Source: Saccharicrinis sp. (lineage in GTDB: Bacteria; Bacteroidota; Bacteroidia; Bacteroidales; Marinilabiliaceae). From it: a stretch of DNA of 64,000 nucleotides. The translations under genes were made by a program, and so were the position numbers. Of the stretch, positions 1 to 8,774 are shown one piece after another. Location: positions 17,516 through 81,515 of the forward strand of contig JAGXIO010000081.1 in assembly GCA_024635555.1 (NCBI GenBank), read 5' to 3'. Each line of letters starts with the position of its first letter. Position 1 is the stretch's first letter. The notes under the pieces are model-generated. The model did not search any database. It was not told the DNA's origin and worked only from the letters and a program-made list of their open reading frames with translations.

Positions 1-525
1 TCCGTTATCAGTTCCGGCGTCGTAAGCAAACATATCTAAATTAACGGATGTTTTCCATTTACCTTCGGTATCTAGTAAATTATAGCCGTTAAGTGCAATT
101 ACCCAATCGGGGCTAGGTGCAATCATCGAAACTAAAGTTAGCAACGGAAAATCTTTGTTTACCTCCACGTTAGATATTAAAATATCTCCAGTAGCGCTTC
201 CTAGGTTAGGCCCATCGATGTATTTATCCGCTTCACCAGCAGCAACGGCCGTTGTTACTTCTCCATTAAAAACATCATTAGTTCCCGTTTCGGCTATATT
301 CTTTATTCCGGTGGTGGCCAAATTGCCAACTTGTAAAAATGCATTGGCCGTTTTATGCGTGGCTCCAACCAATTTTGACCAGTGCGCATTTGGGGGCACA
401 CTGTTGTGATCTTCGGCATTCCAAATACTTGTAAATGTAATGTCGTAATTGGCAATAGATTGTGAAACACAAGGCTTTATCGAAAAAATCACTAGCCATA
501 CAATCAAGAGTATCGTTTTATTCAT
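1..525 (-). CDS. Spondin-domain secreted protein, C-terminus cut by window edge
   Basis: Not in the ORF track because its stop lies outside the window. Reading the minus strand from the ATG at 525 gives 175 open codons to base 1. The N-terminus MNKTILLIVWLVIFSIKPCVSQ is a Sec signal peptide. The mature part has Spondin_N hallmarks: NAHWSKLVGATH near residue 46, then SMIAPSPDWVIALNGYNL and DMFAYDAGTDNG close to the edge. Spondin_N proteins are secreted and often carry a C-terminal sorting domain in Bacteroidota; whether this one does cannot be seen. It runs away from plsC as a separate unit on the same strand. Family call is strong; function (surface or adhesion) is inference. Confidence 0.8.
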   Translation of the reverse strand, partial: MNKTILLIVWLVIFSIKPCVSQSIANYDITFTSIWNAEDHNSVPPNAHWSKLVGATHKTANAFLQVGNLATTGIKNIAETGTNDVFNGEVTTAVAAGEADKYIDGPNLGSATGDILISNVEVNKDFPLLTLVSMIAPSPDWVIALNGYNLLDTEGKWKTSVNLDMFAYDAGTDNG

Positions 526-646
526 AACAAATTATTTTAGTTGTATTCGTTTTATTTATATATGAAGGCTTACACTTACGGCAGCGCTTTCTTGGAACAT
601 TAAATTCCACATGCATTTAATATACTTCCACCTGCAAAACCTTAAA

Positions 647-1378
647 TCAATTAAACTCCTTTACTGGCTGAATCAATACTTCACGGGTAACGTCCATTAA
701 TTTACGCATATCGCCTTTGTATTTTTTGGTATCGATGCAAGGGCTAATGGTAAGACTAACTTTTCCGGGGCGGACGTTAACGGGACCTCCCCAATATATT
801 TTATGCGTATCCTTTATGGTCACCGGAAGAATCGGCAAACCAAGTTCTTCGGCTATTTTAAAGGCTCCGGTTTTAAATCGTTGTACCGTGTTGGAACCGC
901 TGCGTGTACCTTCGGGGAAGATGACCACCGATGTTCCTTGCGTGAGTTTTTGCTTGGCTAATTTGATTGATTCGTAAGCTGCTTTGGGCGAAGAGCGGTC
1001 GATAAAAATATGGCCTACCATAGCGCTTGCCGGGCCTATGCCAAAGGCGTGGCGCAGCTCTTTTTTCATCACCCACCTAAAATCGATGCCCAAAAACCCA
1101 TACAAGGCAAAAATATCATAGCCGCTCTGGTGGTTGGCCACAATAACGTAAGACTTTCCTTTTTCAATATTTTCTTTGCCATAAACCTTTACCCGCATGG
1201 GCGTAACAAAAGCTACGGTTTTGGCCCATACTACCCCGCTCATACTACCCAAACGTGGCGAAATTAAAACAGCCAATATTGCCGCACCCAATGAAAAAAC
1301 CACACTTGCAACGGCAAAAACCGGAATTACAACAATCCATTTATAGACTTGATAAAAAAGATTTCCAACAATCCTCAT
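647..1378 (-). CDS. plsC: 1-acyl-sn-glycerol-3-phosphate acyltransferase (PlsC family)
   Basis: Membrane-bound acyltransferase that acylates lysophosphatidate to phosphatidate in phospholipid synthesis. The 243-aa length is normal. An N-terminal hydrophobic stretch (residues 10-37) anchors it. The catalytic HX4D box appears as NHQSGYD near residue 98, and the glycerol-phosphate-binding box as FPEGTRSG near 155. Further support is the PILPVTIKDTHKI block after it. A TAnnTTTG box lies about 30 bp upstream, so it is probably transcribed on its own, divergently from sfsA. A paralogous lysolipid or ornithine-lipid acyltransferase cannot be excluded. Confidence 0.88.
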   Translation of the reverse strand: MRIVGNLFYQVYKWIVVIPVFAVASVVFSLGAAILAVLISPRLGSMSGVVWAKTVAFVTPMRVKVYGKENIEKGKSYVIVANHQSGYDIFALYGFLGIDFRWVMKKELRHAFGIGPASAMVGHIFIDRSSPKAAYESIKLAKQKLTQGTSVVIFPEGTRSGSNTVQRFKTGAFKIAEELGLPILPVTIKDTHKIYWGGPVNVRPGKVSLTISPCIDTKKYKGDMRKLMDVTREVLIQPVKEFN

Positions 1379-1408
1379 ATTATAAACTTATTTCCGGAAT
1401 AACTTGGA

Positions 1409-1416
1409 CAAAATTA
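1409..1416 (-). promoter_or_regulatory. Candidate -7 box for plsC
   Basis: On the minus strand the sequence reads TAATTTTG, matching the Bacteroidota -7 consensus TAnnTTTG, about 30 bp before the plsC ATG. No clear -33 TTTG was seen, so this is a motif call only. Confidence 0.45.
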
Positions 1417-1479
1417 CATAATAAGTTTGAAAATAAATTGAATACGAACAAAACATGCAAGAGTATTTGAAGAGATAAA

Positions 1480-1487
1480 TATATTTG
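1480..1487 (+). promoter_or_regulatory. Candidate -7 box for sfsA
   Basis: TATATTTG matches TAnnTTTG. It overlaps the ATG at 1485 used by the ORF track, so that upstream start would sit inside the promoter. This favours the ATG at 1518 for sfsA. Confidence 0.5.
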
Positions 1488-1517
1488 CAATATAAACGCA
1501 TATTAAACACCAGTATC

Positions 1518-2210
1518 ATGAAATTCCCCACAACCCTAATTTCCGGCAAACTAATACGACGCTACAAACGGTTTTTGGCAGATATTGAATTGGACGACGG
1601 TAAGGTGGTACTGGCACATTGCACCAATTCGGGCAGTATGAAGAGCTGCATAGAAGTGGGTGCACCTGTTTATCTTTCTCCGGCCAACGACCCTAAGCGT
1701 AAAACCAAGTTTACCTGGGAAATGATTTTCATCAACAACAGCTGGGTGGGTATTAATACGGGCATGCCCAACCTGCTTGTTTATGAGGCCGTGAGGGATG
1801 GCAAAATACCCGGATTGAACGAATATACACACGTGCAACGCGAAGTTACTTTTGGCGATAGTAGGTTTGATGTTTTTGCACAAAACAGCCATGAGCAATG
1901 CTTTATAGAGGTTAAAAACGTGACCATGAAAGTGGGCGACGAAGCTTTGTTTCCGGATGCTACAACCATAAGAGGACTAAAACATTTGCGTACCCTCATG
2001 GAAGTTAAAAAGGTGGGGATGCGAGCGGTGATGTTTTATGTGGTTCAACGACAGGACATCACTTCTTTTGGCCCAGCCAAAGATATTGACCCGGCTTATG
2101 CCGCAGCTCTGGAAGAAGCCATACGTAATGGGGTAGAAATTTTTGCTTATATGGCCGAGGTTAACCCCAATGGCATTGAGCTTACCAAAGAATTGCCACT
2201 TATACTTTAA
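1518..2210 (+). CDS. sfsA: SfsA family DNA/RNA nuclease-like protein
   Basis: Homologue of sugar fermentation stimulation protein A, an OB-fold plus PD-(D/E)XK-like protein that binds DNA; its physiological role is poorly settled. Family motifs visible are RRYKRFLADIELDDG near the start, AHCTNSGSMKSC (the usual AHCPNTGSM box), EVTFGDSRFDVF and the catalytic-looking CFIEVKNVTM. The start is moved from 1485 to 1518 because SfsA proteins begin just before the F-x-RRYKRF block and a promoter box overlaps 1485. This gives 230 aa, the usual family length. It stands alone between plsC (divergent) and the HEPN/MNT pair (convergent). Confidence 0.9.
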   Translation: MKFPTTLISGKLIRRYKRFLADIELDDGKVVLAHCTNSGSMKSCIEVGAPVYLSPANDPKRKTKFTWEMIFINNSWVGINTGMPNLLVYEAVRDGKIPGLNEYTHVQREVTFGDSRFDVFAQNSHEQCFIEVKNVTMKVGDEALFPDATTIRGLKHLRTLMEVKKVGMRAVMFYVVQRQDITSFGPAKDIDPAYAAALEEAIRNGVEIFAYMAEVNPNGIELTKELPLIL

Positions 2211-2349
2211 GAATTATGGTATCGTTTCAAAATTCAAAAAACATCCTACTTAATATGGGTTACAGGCGGTATTAGGATATTTTCAATAGCAATAAAAATA
2301 CACTGAAAAATGTGTTGTTATCATATTGCAAACAGTTATCCCGTTCAGG

Positions 2350-2664
2350 CTAAGCTGGCAGTTTTACACCCGTTCTCCTTATCTCAATTACAAAAGGATT
2401 TCCCGATTCAAAGTCGTCCAATGAAATTGGGTGTGGCTCAATCCTTGAATCAATTTTTGCAGCTAACATCATCAGTTGCACTTGAATATCAAATCGTTTA
2501 GAGTCCTCTAAATTTTTGAAAACTAATGCTAAATCAATATCACTATCATCTGTAGATGTACCTTTTGCATACGAGCCAAATAAATATACACTATCAATAT
2601 CTGAATACTCCTTTTTTAATAAATCAAGATATTGAATTATTGCTTTATTTTTAATTTCATCCAT
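2350..2664 (-). CDS. MNT-type nucleotidyltransferase (HEPN partner)
   Basis: A minimal nucleotidyltransferase of 104 aa. The catalytic signature GSYAKGTSTDDSDIDLAL (GS-x-AxG...SDxD) near residue 30 is complete, so catalysis looks intact. MNT proteins of this type pair with HEPN proteins; some act as antitoxins that AMPylate or otherwise modify the HEPN partner. It overlaps the upstream HEPN gene by 28 nt, indicating one translationally coupled transcript. It could be a toxin-antitoxin module or an antibiotic-resistance-like NTase pair; sequence alone does not decide. Confidence 0.82.
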   Translation of the reverse strand: MDEIKNKAIIQYLDLLKKEYSDIDSVYLFGSYAKGTSTDDSDIDLALVFKNLEDSKRFDIQVQLMMLAAKIDSRIEPHPISLDDFESGNPFVIEIRRTGVKLPA

Positions 2665-3044
2665 AATCTCAAATCTTTTAAGTTTTCAATCCACTCAGAA
2701 GTATATTCAAATGTACAGCGGTGCTTAAAACTCATTTTGTAATCATCATAGCGTGCATTAATATTAAATGCCGTTATTGTAGCAAGTTGTTCCTTTATTC
2801 TCTCGGTCAAATCTAAATCTGATTTCTCTGCTAATCTCAATAAGTTATGGATAAAGGGTGGGTAGTCTGTTTTTATCTTTACAAAATTCGCTTTTAGTAA
2901 TTTTTCAATCATTAAATGACCAATGAATAAAGACCAATTAAAACGCTTGGATTTATACATGGCAATCATAGTTTCATAATCATCATCAGAACCCTCAATC
3001 CAGTATTTTATTAATTTTTCTTTGTCAAAATCCATGTTATCCAT
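2637..3044 (-). CDS. HEPN-domain protein
   Basis: All-helical HEPN protein of 135 aa, first gene of the HEPN-MNT pair. Typical features are the IGHLMIEKLLKANFV helix near residue 40, PPFIHNLLRLAEK near 61 and FNINARYDDYK near 93. The RX4-6H motif of RNase-active HEPN toxins is not visible: the Arg of ARYDDYK has no His within six residues. This suggests the substrate-binding or non-nuclease HEPN type, so toxin activity is doubtful. The gene sits immediately downstream of the helicase gene on the same strand (34 bp gap). Confidence 0.78.
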   Translation of the reverse strand: MDNMDFDKEKLIKYWIEGSDDDYETMIAMYKSKRFNWSLFIGHLMIEKLLKANFVKIKTDYPPFIHNLLRLAEKSDLDLTERIKEQLATITAFNINARYDDYKMSFKHRCTFEYTSEWIENLKDLRLWMKLKIKQ

Positions 3045-3078
3045 ATGTTCAAAGATACAAATAAAACAATCAGATTAA

Positions 3079-5088
3079 TTACTCTTCTTCAAAACCCAGG
3101 TTAGCCGATATATTACGGTAACGTTCCGCTTCGTCCTTTTCGCCCATTTTATCGCATATCTGTGCCAAATAATAGTACGACTCGGCATGGTCGTCTTTTA
3201 AGTTTATTGCCTTTTTTAAATCCACATAGGCTCCATTATGATTTTTCATCATCAAACGCGTTCTTCCCCTGTTATAATAGACTTTAAAGGTACGCGGTTT
3301 CAATTTTCCAGCTAGGGAGTAATCCGCCTCGGCCTCTTCCAAATTGCCTGTTTCAACCTTTAGACCGGCACGTTTAAATAGGGCATCAAAAAAATCGGGA
3401 TTCAGCAATATGGCCTTATTTAGGTTGGCGATGGCGGCTTTTTTATCTTTGGCTTTTACCAGGCACTCATTGGCCATTAAAAAATACTCCCGTGCAAATT
3501 CGTCCAGCTGTTTATTTCTTTTCTTTTCGCGGCTTTCCAGTTCTTTTACCTTTTTACGTAATTTGGGTATTATCTGTAACTGCTTTGACATAAATCGCAA
3601 AACAACGGGTTTGAGCAAATCATTACGTTTGGCAATGGCCGATCCTAATTCATGCATGGCAAGTCCAAAATCATCTTTTTTAAAAGCTGTAAGTGCCTTT
3701 TTGTAACTATCGTCGGCACGTGCAGAGTCCAAACTATCTTTTATTTGCAATTTATTATTGGATCGGCGCGAAAAATCTACGCACTCCCGCCTAACAATCA
3801 CATCGCGCGGTGTTACCTGCGATTTCATGATTATGCCTTGCAACGAGCGGCAACGGCTAAGCGCAACATACAATTGCCCACCTGCAAAAGCACCACCGGT
3901 AAAATCTATCATCACCTTGTCGAAAGTTAAACCCTGGCTTTTGTGCACCGTAATGGCCCAAGCTAGTTTTAAAGGATATTGTTGATAGGAACCTATCTCA
4001 TCTTCGATAATCCTATTGTTTTTTTCATCGTATTTATATCGCACGTTACGCCATACCTCCTTCTTAACTAAGTACAAGTCCTCATTTTCCATGCGAATGA
4101 ATATGCCTTCTTCGTTAATTTCATCCACCCTGCCCAAGCTGCCATTAAACCATCTTCGTTCGGGCGAATCATTTTTAATAAACATCACCTGAGCATTCTC
4201 TTTTAAAACAAGCTGACGGGGTGTGGGCAAAGCCGATTCCGGAAAATCGCCCATTACCTCACCTTCAAAAGTAATTTCGTCCCCTTCCAATTCATCAAGC
4301 CTATGATCATTGATATAATCCACGGTATTTCTGCGGGTGGCAAGGGTTATAAAAAGTTCGTCTATGGGTGCATTGTAGGTGGGTGAATATCGTCGGTTAA
4401 TGGTTGATATATCTTCCTGTTTTAAGGCGTTTACCCTAATTCGATCCAATAGATTAATAAACTCAGAATTGCTTTGCCTATAAACTTTCTTCAGTTCAAT
4501 TTGCACAATGGGTAAATTGCGGAACACTCTGGCCGAAAAAAAGAAAGGCGTTTGGTAAAAGCGTTTTAATATACCCCACTCCTCCCCTTTTACCACGGGC
4601 TCAAGCTGAAAAACATCGCCCACCATTAACAATTGCTTACCCCCAAATGGAAGTTGCATGTTACCGGAGAACACGCGCAGAACCCTATCGATAAAATCGA
4701 GAATATCAACACGTAACATCGACACCTCGTCAATAATCAACAGTTCGAGCTCCTTGATTAGTTTTTGATGGTTTTTGCGATATTTTAAAAAATCGTAGAT
4801 ACGGCCATCCTTGGTGCTAAGGTCCGGGTCGTCGGGCAGCAAGGGACGGAAGGGGATTTTAAAAAAGGAGTGCATGGTTTGTCCACCAGCGTTAATGGCT
4901 GCGATACCTGTAGGGGCCACCACCACGTATTTTTTGTGTGTTTGGGTGCATATACACTTTAAAAAGGTACTTTTTCCGGTGCCTGCTTTTCCTGTTAAAA
5001 AAACAGAACGATTGGTATATTGAATCAGTTTAAGGGCATCCTGAAACTCATCGTTATCGGTATCTATATGTTGCAACCATTCGTCCAT
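3079..5088 (-). CDS. Pif1/RecD-like DNA helicase with C-terminal TPR repeats
   Basis: SF1B helicase of 669 aa. Walker A TGKAGTGKST is near residue 32 and Walker B LLIIDEVSML near 116, followed by PFGGKQLLMVGD, and the late helicase motif WAITVHKSQGLTFDKV near 380 with YVALSRCR. This is the PIF1-like AAA_30 / UvrD_C_2 arrangement. After about residue 470 a coiled stretch (KLRKKVKELESREKKR) leads into TPR-like helices to the end (ILLNPDFFDALFKRAG, LKPRTFKVYYNRGRT, DDHAESYYYLAQI). The TPR tail is the unusual part and suggests protein-protein docking. Likely role: DNA replication or repair. Confidence 0.88.
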   Translation of the reverse strand: MDEWLQHIDTDNDEFQDALKLIQYTNRSVFLTGKAGTGKSTFLKCICTQTHKKYVVVAPTGIAAINAGGQTMHSFFKIPFRPLLPDDPDLSTKDGRIYDFLKYRKNHQKLIKELELLIIDEVSMLRVDILDFIDRVLRVFSGNMQLPFGGKQLLMVGDVFQLEPVVKGEEWGILKRFYQTPFFFSARVFRNLPIVQIELKKVYRQSNSEFINLLDRIRVNALKQEDISTINRRYSPTYNAPIDELFITLATRRNTVDYINDHRLDELEGDEITFEGEVMGDFPESALPTPRQLVLKENAQVMFIKNDSPERRWFNGSLGRVDEINEEGIFIRMENEDLYLVKKEVWRNVRYKYDEKNNRIIEDEIGSYQQYPLKLAWAITVHKSQGLTFDKVMIDFTGGAFAGGQLYVALSRCRSLQGIIMKSQVTPRDVIVRRECVDFSRRSNNKLQIKDSLDSARADDSYKKALTAFKKDDFGLAMHELGSAIAKRNDLLKPVVLRFMSKQLQIIPKLRKKVKELESREKKRNKQLDEFAREYFLMANECLVKAKDKKAAIANLNKAILLNPDFFDALFKRAGLKVETGNLEEAEADYSLAGKLKPRTFKVYYNRGRTRLMMKNHNGAYVDLKKAINLKDDHAESYYYLAQICDKMGEKDEAERYRNISANLGFEEE

Positions 5089-5164
5089 TTAATTTAATTA
5101 AGGTACTAGGTGTTAGAGGTTAGGGGTTATTAGAAGTTAGCTTATAACTATTAACTTTTAACTA

Positions 5165-5224
5165 TTGGCTATTAGCCATCAGCTATCAGCTATTGGCCAT
5201 CAGCCATCAGCTATCAGCCATCAG
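5165..5224. repeat. Short tandem repeat, cagctat/cagccat units
   Basis: About eight near-identical 7-8 bp units (ggctatt, agccatc, agctatc...) are stacked directly before the stop of the TPR gene. Lies within the 136-bp gap between the TPR gene end and the helicase start, so it is in the helicase 5' region. Slippage-prone, no coding role seen. Confidence 0.75.
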
Positions 5225-7345
5225 CTATTTCGTTTCATTCTCCTCTTTCAGCTCACGTTGCATTCCGTAGCGTTTTATAACGTTATAGGCTTTGTACATG
5301 CCCAGTTCGCCTGCCTTACTAAGATCCAAGGTGCCCAGCTCGTCCTGTTTAAGATAAATGCGGGTGAGGCCTCTATTAAAATATGCTTCGGCAAAAAACG
5401 GATTTAAGGCAATAGCCTTCTCAAAATAAACAATTGCACCTTCATAATCCTTGCGAATACATTGCAAAATACCCAGGTTATAATAGGCAAATTCGTATTC
5501 AGGATCTATCTCCAGCACCTTTTGCAGGTCGCGTTCTATCAGCTGATAATCCAAGCTCTGCTTTATAACTTCATCCCCACTGGGCGTTTTTCCCTTAATT
5601 ACCGCAGAAGTTAAAGGCTTAGATAACAAATTAGATGGAAGCTCCTCATCGTCGAAGGTCTGCATCATTTCTAACATTTTATATCGGATATAGGCCCGGT
5701 TGAAATAAGCAAAAAGGTGAATCTTTTTATCTTCTGTGTTTTCTATGATAAAATCATATTCGGCGATGGCACTGGTATAGTTGAGCACTACGCCGTATAA
5801 AATAGCGCGGATAAAACGTTGTTCATAGTCGTTTGGTGTTTGCTCCAACTGAGCACCTATTTCCTTAATGGTCGTAAAATACTCCAACGATTTAGATCCG
5901 TCGGTCTCCGCCTCTCTATTGGAGAATATGAGCGGCCTGCCAAACTTTTTGCGCTGGTTAAACTGCGTAACATCAGTTTTAAAATATCGGGTACGGTTAA
6001 TGAGTGAATCTACCGAGAAAAAAGTAAGACCATAGACCGTTTCTAAATCTATCACTATGTTTCGGTTTTGTATCTTACCTCTTAAATTATCAATTTCTTC
6101 AACCTCTGTTTCGTCGATACCAAAATCATCCAACACAGCAATTTTATCATGATTATTTATGTCGTCATCCTTTTCGCCTCGTGTTTTCTTGGGTTTGTCA
6201 CCGTCGTTGCCAGATTGCTTTTTATCGGGATTTCCCTCCCCCTTTTTCCGGCTGTCCTGCTCTAGTTTAAAAGCCATATTATAATCGCGTCCTGCCGCCA
6301 TATTATTGTTAATGCCACTATAGGCTTGCGAGCGAGCCATGTAGGCATCGGGATAATCTGGATAACGGTCAATTATCACATTTAAATCGGCAATGGCCTC
6401 GCGATATTGTCCTACCCTAATATAAAGCAACGAACGGTTAAAAAGGGTGAGCAAATCACTGGGATTTAGAGCCAACACTCTCGAAAAGTCGTCGATGGCA
6501 TTGTTCACATCGCCCACCTCCACACGCAGTATACCTCGATTGGCATAGGCCATGGTATTTTTGGGATCTAGCTCAATAACTTGGTCAAAATCGCTCATCG
6601 TCCCTACCAAGTTGTCCATTTGATAACGAATAACACCCCGCATCATATAATAACCGGCATCATTCCTGTTCAGTTCTATCGCTTCATTTATCCTGTCTAG
6701 TGCTTTATTAAAGTCGTTGGTTTCATAATAAATAATTGCACTGAACCTATAGGCATCAGCAACTAGGGGGTTCACCTCAATGGCTTCGTCCATATCCTTG
6801 ACCGCCCCAATCGTATCTTTAAGCTGAAGCTTTGAAATAGCCCTATTTATATAGGCTCCATATTGGGCATTGTCTATTTTCAGTACTTCGGTAAAGTCGT
6901 CAACACTTTTTTGGTATTCCTTGGTATTCATGTAAACCAATCCCCGGTTAAAAAATATTCCTTCCTCTTGCGGACTCAGCTCCAAACCTTTGGCATAATC
7001 GCCCAATGCCTCGTCGTAAGCTCCAAACTTGCTACGAATATCACCCCTAAAACGAAAAAAACTGGCTTGAAAAGGATTGATACTTATCGCTTTATCCATA
7101 TCCTTTTCGGCACCTTTTAAATCTTCCAGGCTATACTTGGCAAAAGCTCTGAAATAATATGGATCGGCCAGATAGGGTTTAACGCGTATTACCTTGTTAA
7201 AGTAGGAAATAGCTAGCACGTAATCTTCGTAATAGAACGCACTTCTACCGGTGATAAGAACTCTGTCCGTATCTATTTGAGCTTTGGTGTGAGAAGCCAC
7301 GCCCAGTAAAAAAAGGATATGAAGAAAATGAAAAACTTTTCGCAT
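5225..7345 (-). CDS. Secreted TPR-repeat protein
   Basis: Large periplasmic or envelope TPR protein. The start is moved from 7435 to the ATG at 7345 because MRKVFHFLHILFLLGVASHTKAQ is a clean signal peptide, and a TATATTTG promoter box lies between the two starts. Mature protein: roughly ten consecutive 34-residue TPRs (for example IKVDNAQYGAYINRA-like and DPKNTMAYANRGILR units) in the first 380 residues, then a charged linker (KKGEGNPDKKQSGNDGD...), a region without repeats, and three more TPRs near the C-terminus (DPEYEFAYYNLGIL, NPFFAEAYFNRGL). No enzyme motif was seen; scaffold role is inference. Confidence 0.85.
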   Translation of the reverse strand: MRKVFHFLHILFLLGVASHTKAQIDTDRVLITGRSAFYYEDYVLAISYFNKVIRVKPYLADPYYFRAFAKYSLEDLKGAEKDMDKAISINPFQASFFRFRGDIRSKFGAYDEALGDYAKGLELSPQEEGIFFNRGLVYMNTKEYQKSVDDFTEVLKIDNAQYGAYINRAISKLQLKDTIGAVKDMDEAIEVNPLVADAYRFSAIIYYETNDFNKALDRINEAIELNRNDAGYYMMRGVIRYQMDNLVGTMSDFDQVIELDPKNTMAYANRGILRVEVGDVNNAIDDFSRVLALNPSDLLTLFNRSLLYIRVGQYREAIADLNVIIDRYPDYPDAYMARSQAYSGINNNMAAGRDYNMAFKLEQDSRKKGEGNPDKKQSGNDGDKPKKTRGEKDDDINNHDKIAVLDDFGIDETEVEEIDNLRGKIQNRNIVIDLETVYGLTFFSVDSLINRTRYFKTDVTQFNQRKKFGRPLIFSNREAETDGSKSLEYFTTIKEIGAQLEQTPNDYEQRFIRAILYGVVLNYTSAIAEYDFIIENTEDKKIHLFAYFNRAYIRYKMLEMMQTFDDEELPSNLLSKPLTSAVIKGKTPSGDEVIKQSLDYQLIERDLQKVLEIDPEYEFAYYNLGILQCIRKDYEGAIVYFEKAIALNPFFAEAYFNRGLTRIYLKQDELGTLDLSKAGELGMYKAYNVIKRYGMQRELKEENETK

Positions 7346-7393
7346 AAAATATGTACTCGGCACCATGGATATCCACCCACCATTATAATTGAA

Positions 7394-7401
7394 CAAATAT
7401 A
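7394..7401 (-). promoter_or_regulatory. Candidate -7 box for the secreted TPR gene
   Basis: Minus strand TATATTTG (TAnnTTTG), with TTTTC about 20 bp further upstream as a weak -33. Lies 48 bp before the ATG at 7345 and downstream of the longer ORF's start, which argues for the shorter protein. Confidence 0.5.
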
Positions 7402-7748
7402 ACAAGTTTAGGGGATTCATCGAAAACTGTACCACACTTTTGGTAAAGATAATGTTAAAGCAGATATTATTTAAAGAATATTTTATCCACTAATTTCACC
7501 AATTTCACGAAAATCAATTTTGGTTGATTTTTAATTGTGATCATTCGAGTAATTTGTGGACTCTGTTTGTTTTGTTTAATTTTAAATGCGGTTGCCATCA
7601 CAATAGACCGTTAGATTTTAGATAATAGAAATTAGACTTATTTACAAGCGCTATATTATCAAGGGGTTAGCGAAAATCGCGTAACTCAGCAAAAACTCTA
7701 ACATTCAGATAGTTACAAAAATATAACGAAGTGTTGCATCATAGACGC
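7402..7748. other. Intergenic region, no gene seen
   Basis: About 350 bp between the promoter of the TPR gene and the end of the phosphatase gene on the same strand. AT-rich, with short repetitions such as caatttc/aatttcac, but no ORF, RNA fold or convincing terminator was recognised. Confidence 0.5.
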
Positions 7749-8708
7749 TCATGAAAACACGATATTATCCGGGTTTATTTTTGTTTCCCCATTCCAGCGA
7801 TAGGCTGCCAAGGTGCCTCCGTTTGCCATACACGAATCGATGCAGCACACATTATCTCGTACCACCATATTATCTTTATCCATACAGTAATGACCAAAAA
7901 ACACCATGGGTTTCTTTTCGTCGTACCATTTATATGGAAACAATATTTGTTTGGGGATGGTGTATTCTGGCAAGGTAAATTTGTTTCCAAAGGCCAGTTC
8001 CAAAAAGGTTTTATTTTCGGCGGGCTCCCACCACTTCACTCTGAAGCTGCTTCTTCGGTTATTATTGGAATCTTTAATTATCAAATCTTTAGGAAGGTTA
8101 AACTCAATACCTTTGGTTGTTTTACCAATGGCATTGCCCAAAGGATGCGCCGAATCCACCATATATTTAAGCACATTTTTGGTAAACTTACCCTCATTAC
8201 GGTATTGCTCTATGATGCGCGCATAATCGTCGTTCCAATAGGCGTGAACCACCCTAAAGGCTCCAAAATCGAGATGTGTAGGTAACCTGCGCATCCATTT
8301 AAGATACATTTTCAGGAGTTTCTCCTCGCCACGAAACTCGTTTTTTACCTGCTCGGTCAGTTTCTTTGATGAGTCAGAGAGTTTTTTAAAGGGTTTTCCT
8401 TCTTTATTTTTGGTGAGATGATAAATAGCGTTCAGTTCATGATTGCCTAAAATGGCATGGGCGTAGTCATAAGTAACCATGCTCTTTACTATTTCGAGCA
8501 CGCGTCGCGAATTAGGTCCACGATCAATAAAATCGCCAACAAAAATAGCTTTCCGATGGGCATGCTTCCATATGCCATCTATCAATTGATAACCAAGCTT
8601 TAGCAGCAACTGTTCCAGCTCTATTGCACTGCCATGCACATCGCCTATTATGTCGTAAAAACAATGCTCTTGGATTATATTTTTTATATTGCCTTTTATC
8701 TGCTCCAA
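7749..8708 (-). CDS. Calcineurin-like metallophosphatase (PP2A/Ap4A-hydrolase type)
   Basis: Binuclear-metal phosphoesterase of 319 aa. The motif series is complete: DIIGDVHG (residue ~19), VGDFIDRGP (~56), LGNHE (~90), and a late GHY metal ligand (FFGHYCM ~275). The SYMMETRIC-like GDxHG...GDxxDRG...GNHE set places it near bacterial Ser/Thr protein phosphatases and diadenosine-tetraphosphatases. The long insert between residues 100 and 240 is typical of the larger cytosolic bacterial forms. Substrate unknown. It is divergent from the Gfo/Idh/MocA gene, which starts 66 bp away. Confidence 0.85.
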   Translation of the reverse strand: MEQIKGNIKNIIQEHCFYDIIGDVHGSAIELEQLLLKLGYQLIDGIWKHAHRKAIFVGDFIDRGPNSRRVLEIVKSMVTYDYAHAILGNHELNAIYHLTKNKEGKPFKKLSDSSKKLTEQVKNEFRGEEKLLKMYLKWMRRLPTHLDFGAFRVVHAYWNDDYARIIEQYRNEGKFTKNVLKYMVDSAHPLGNAIGKTTKGIEFNLPKDLIIKDSNNNRRSSFRVKWWEPAENKTFLELAFGNKFTLPEYTIPKQILFPYKWYDEKKPMVFFGHYCMDKDNMVVRDNVCCIDSCMANGGTLAAYRWNGETKINPDNIVFS

Positions 8709-8715
8709 ATTTTAA

Positions 8716-8723
8716 TATATTTG
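8716..8723 (+). promoter_or_regulatory. Candidate -7 box for the oxidoreductase-kinase pair
   Basis: TATATTTG matches TAnnTTTG, about 50 bp upstream of the Gfo/Idh/MocA start. No good -33 element was recognised. Confidence 0.45.
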
Positions 8724-8774
8724 ATTATTGATACAGGCCAAAAATAAAACATTTGGTTTACTTTAACTCAATTA

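Noticed and set aside
7346-7435. N-terminal extension of the secreted TPR protein
   Set aside because: It precedes a clear signal peptide and overlaps a TAnnTTTG promoter box.
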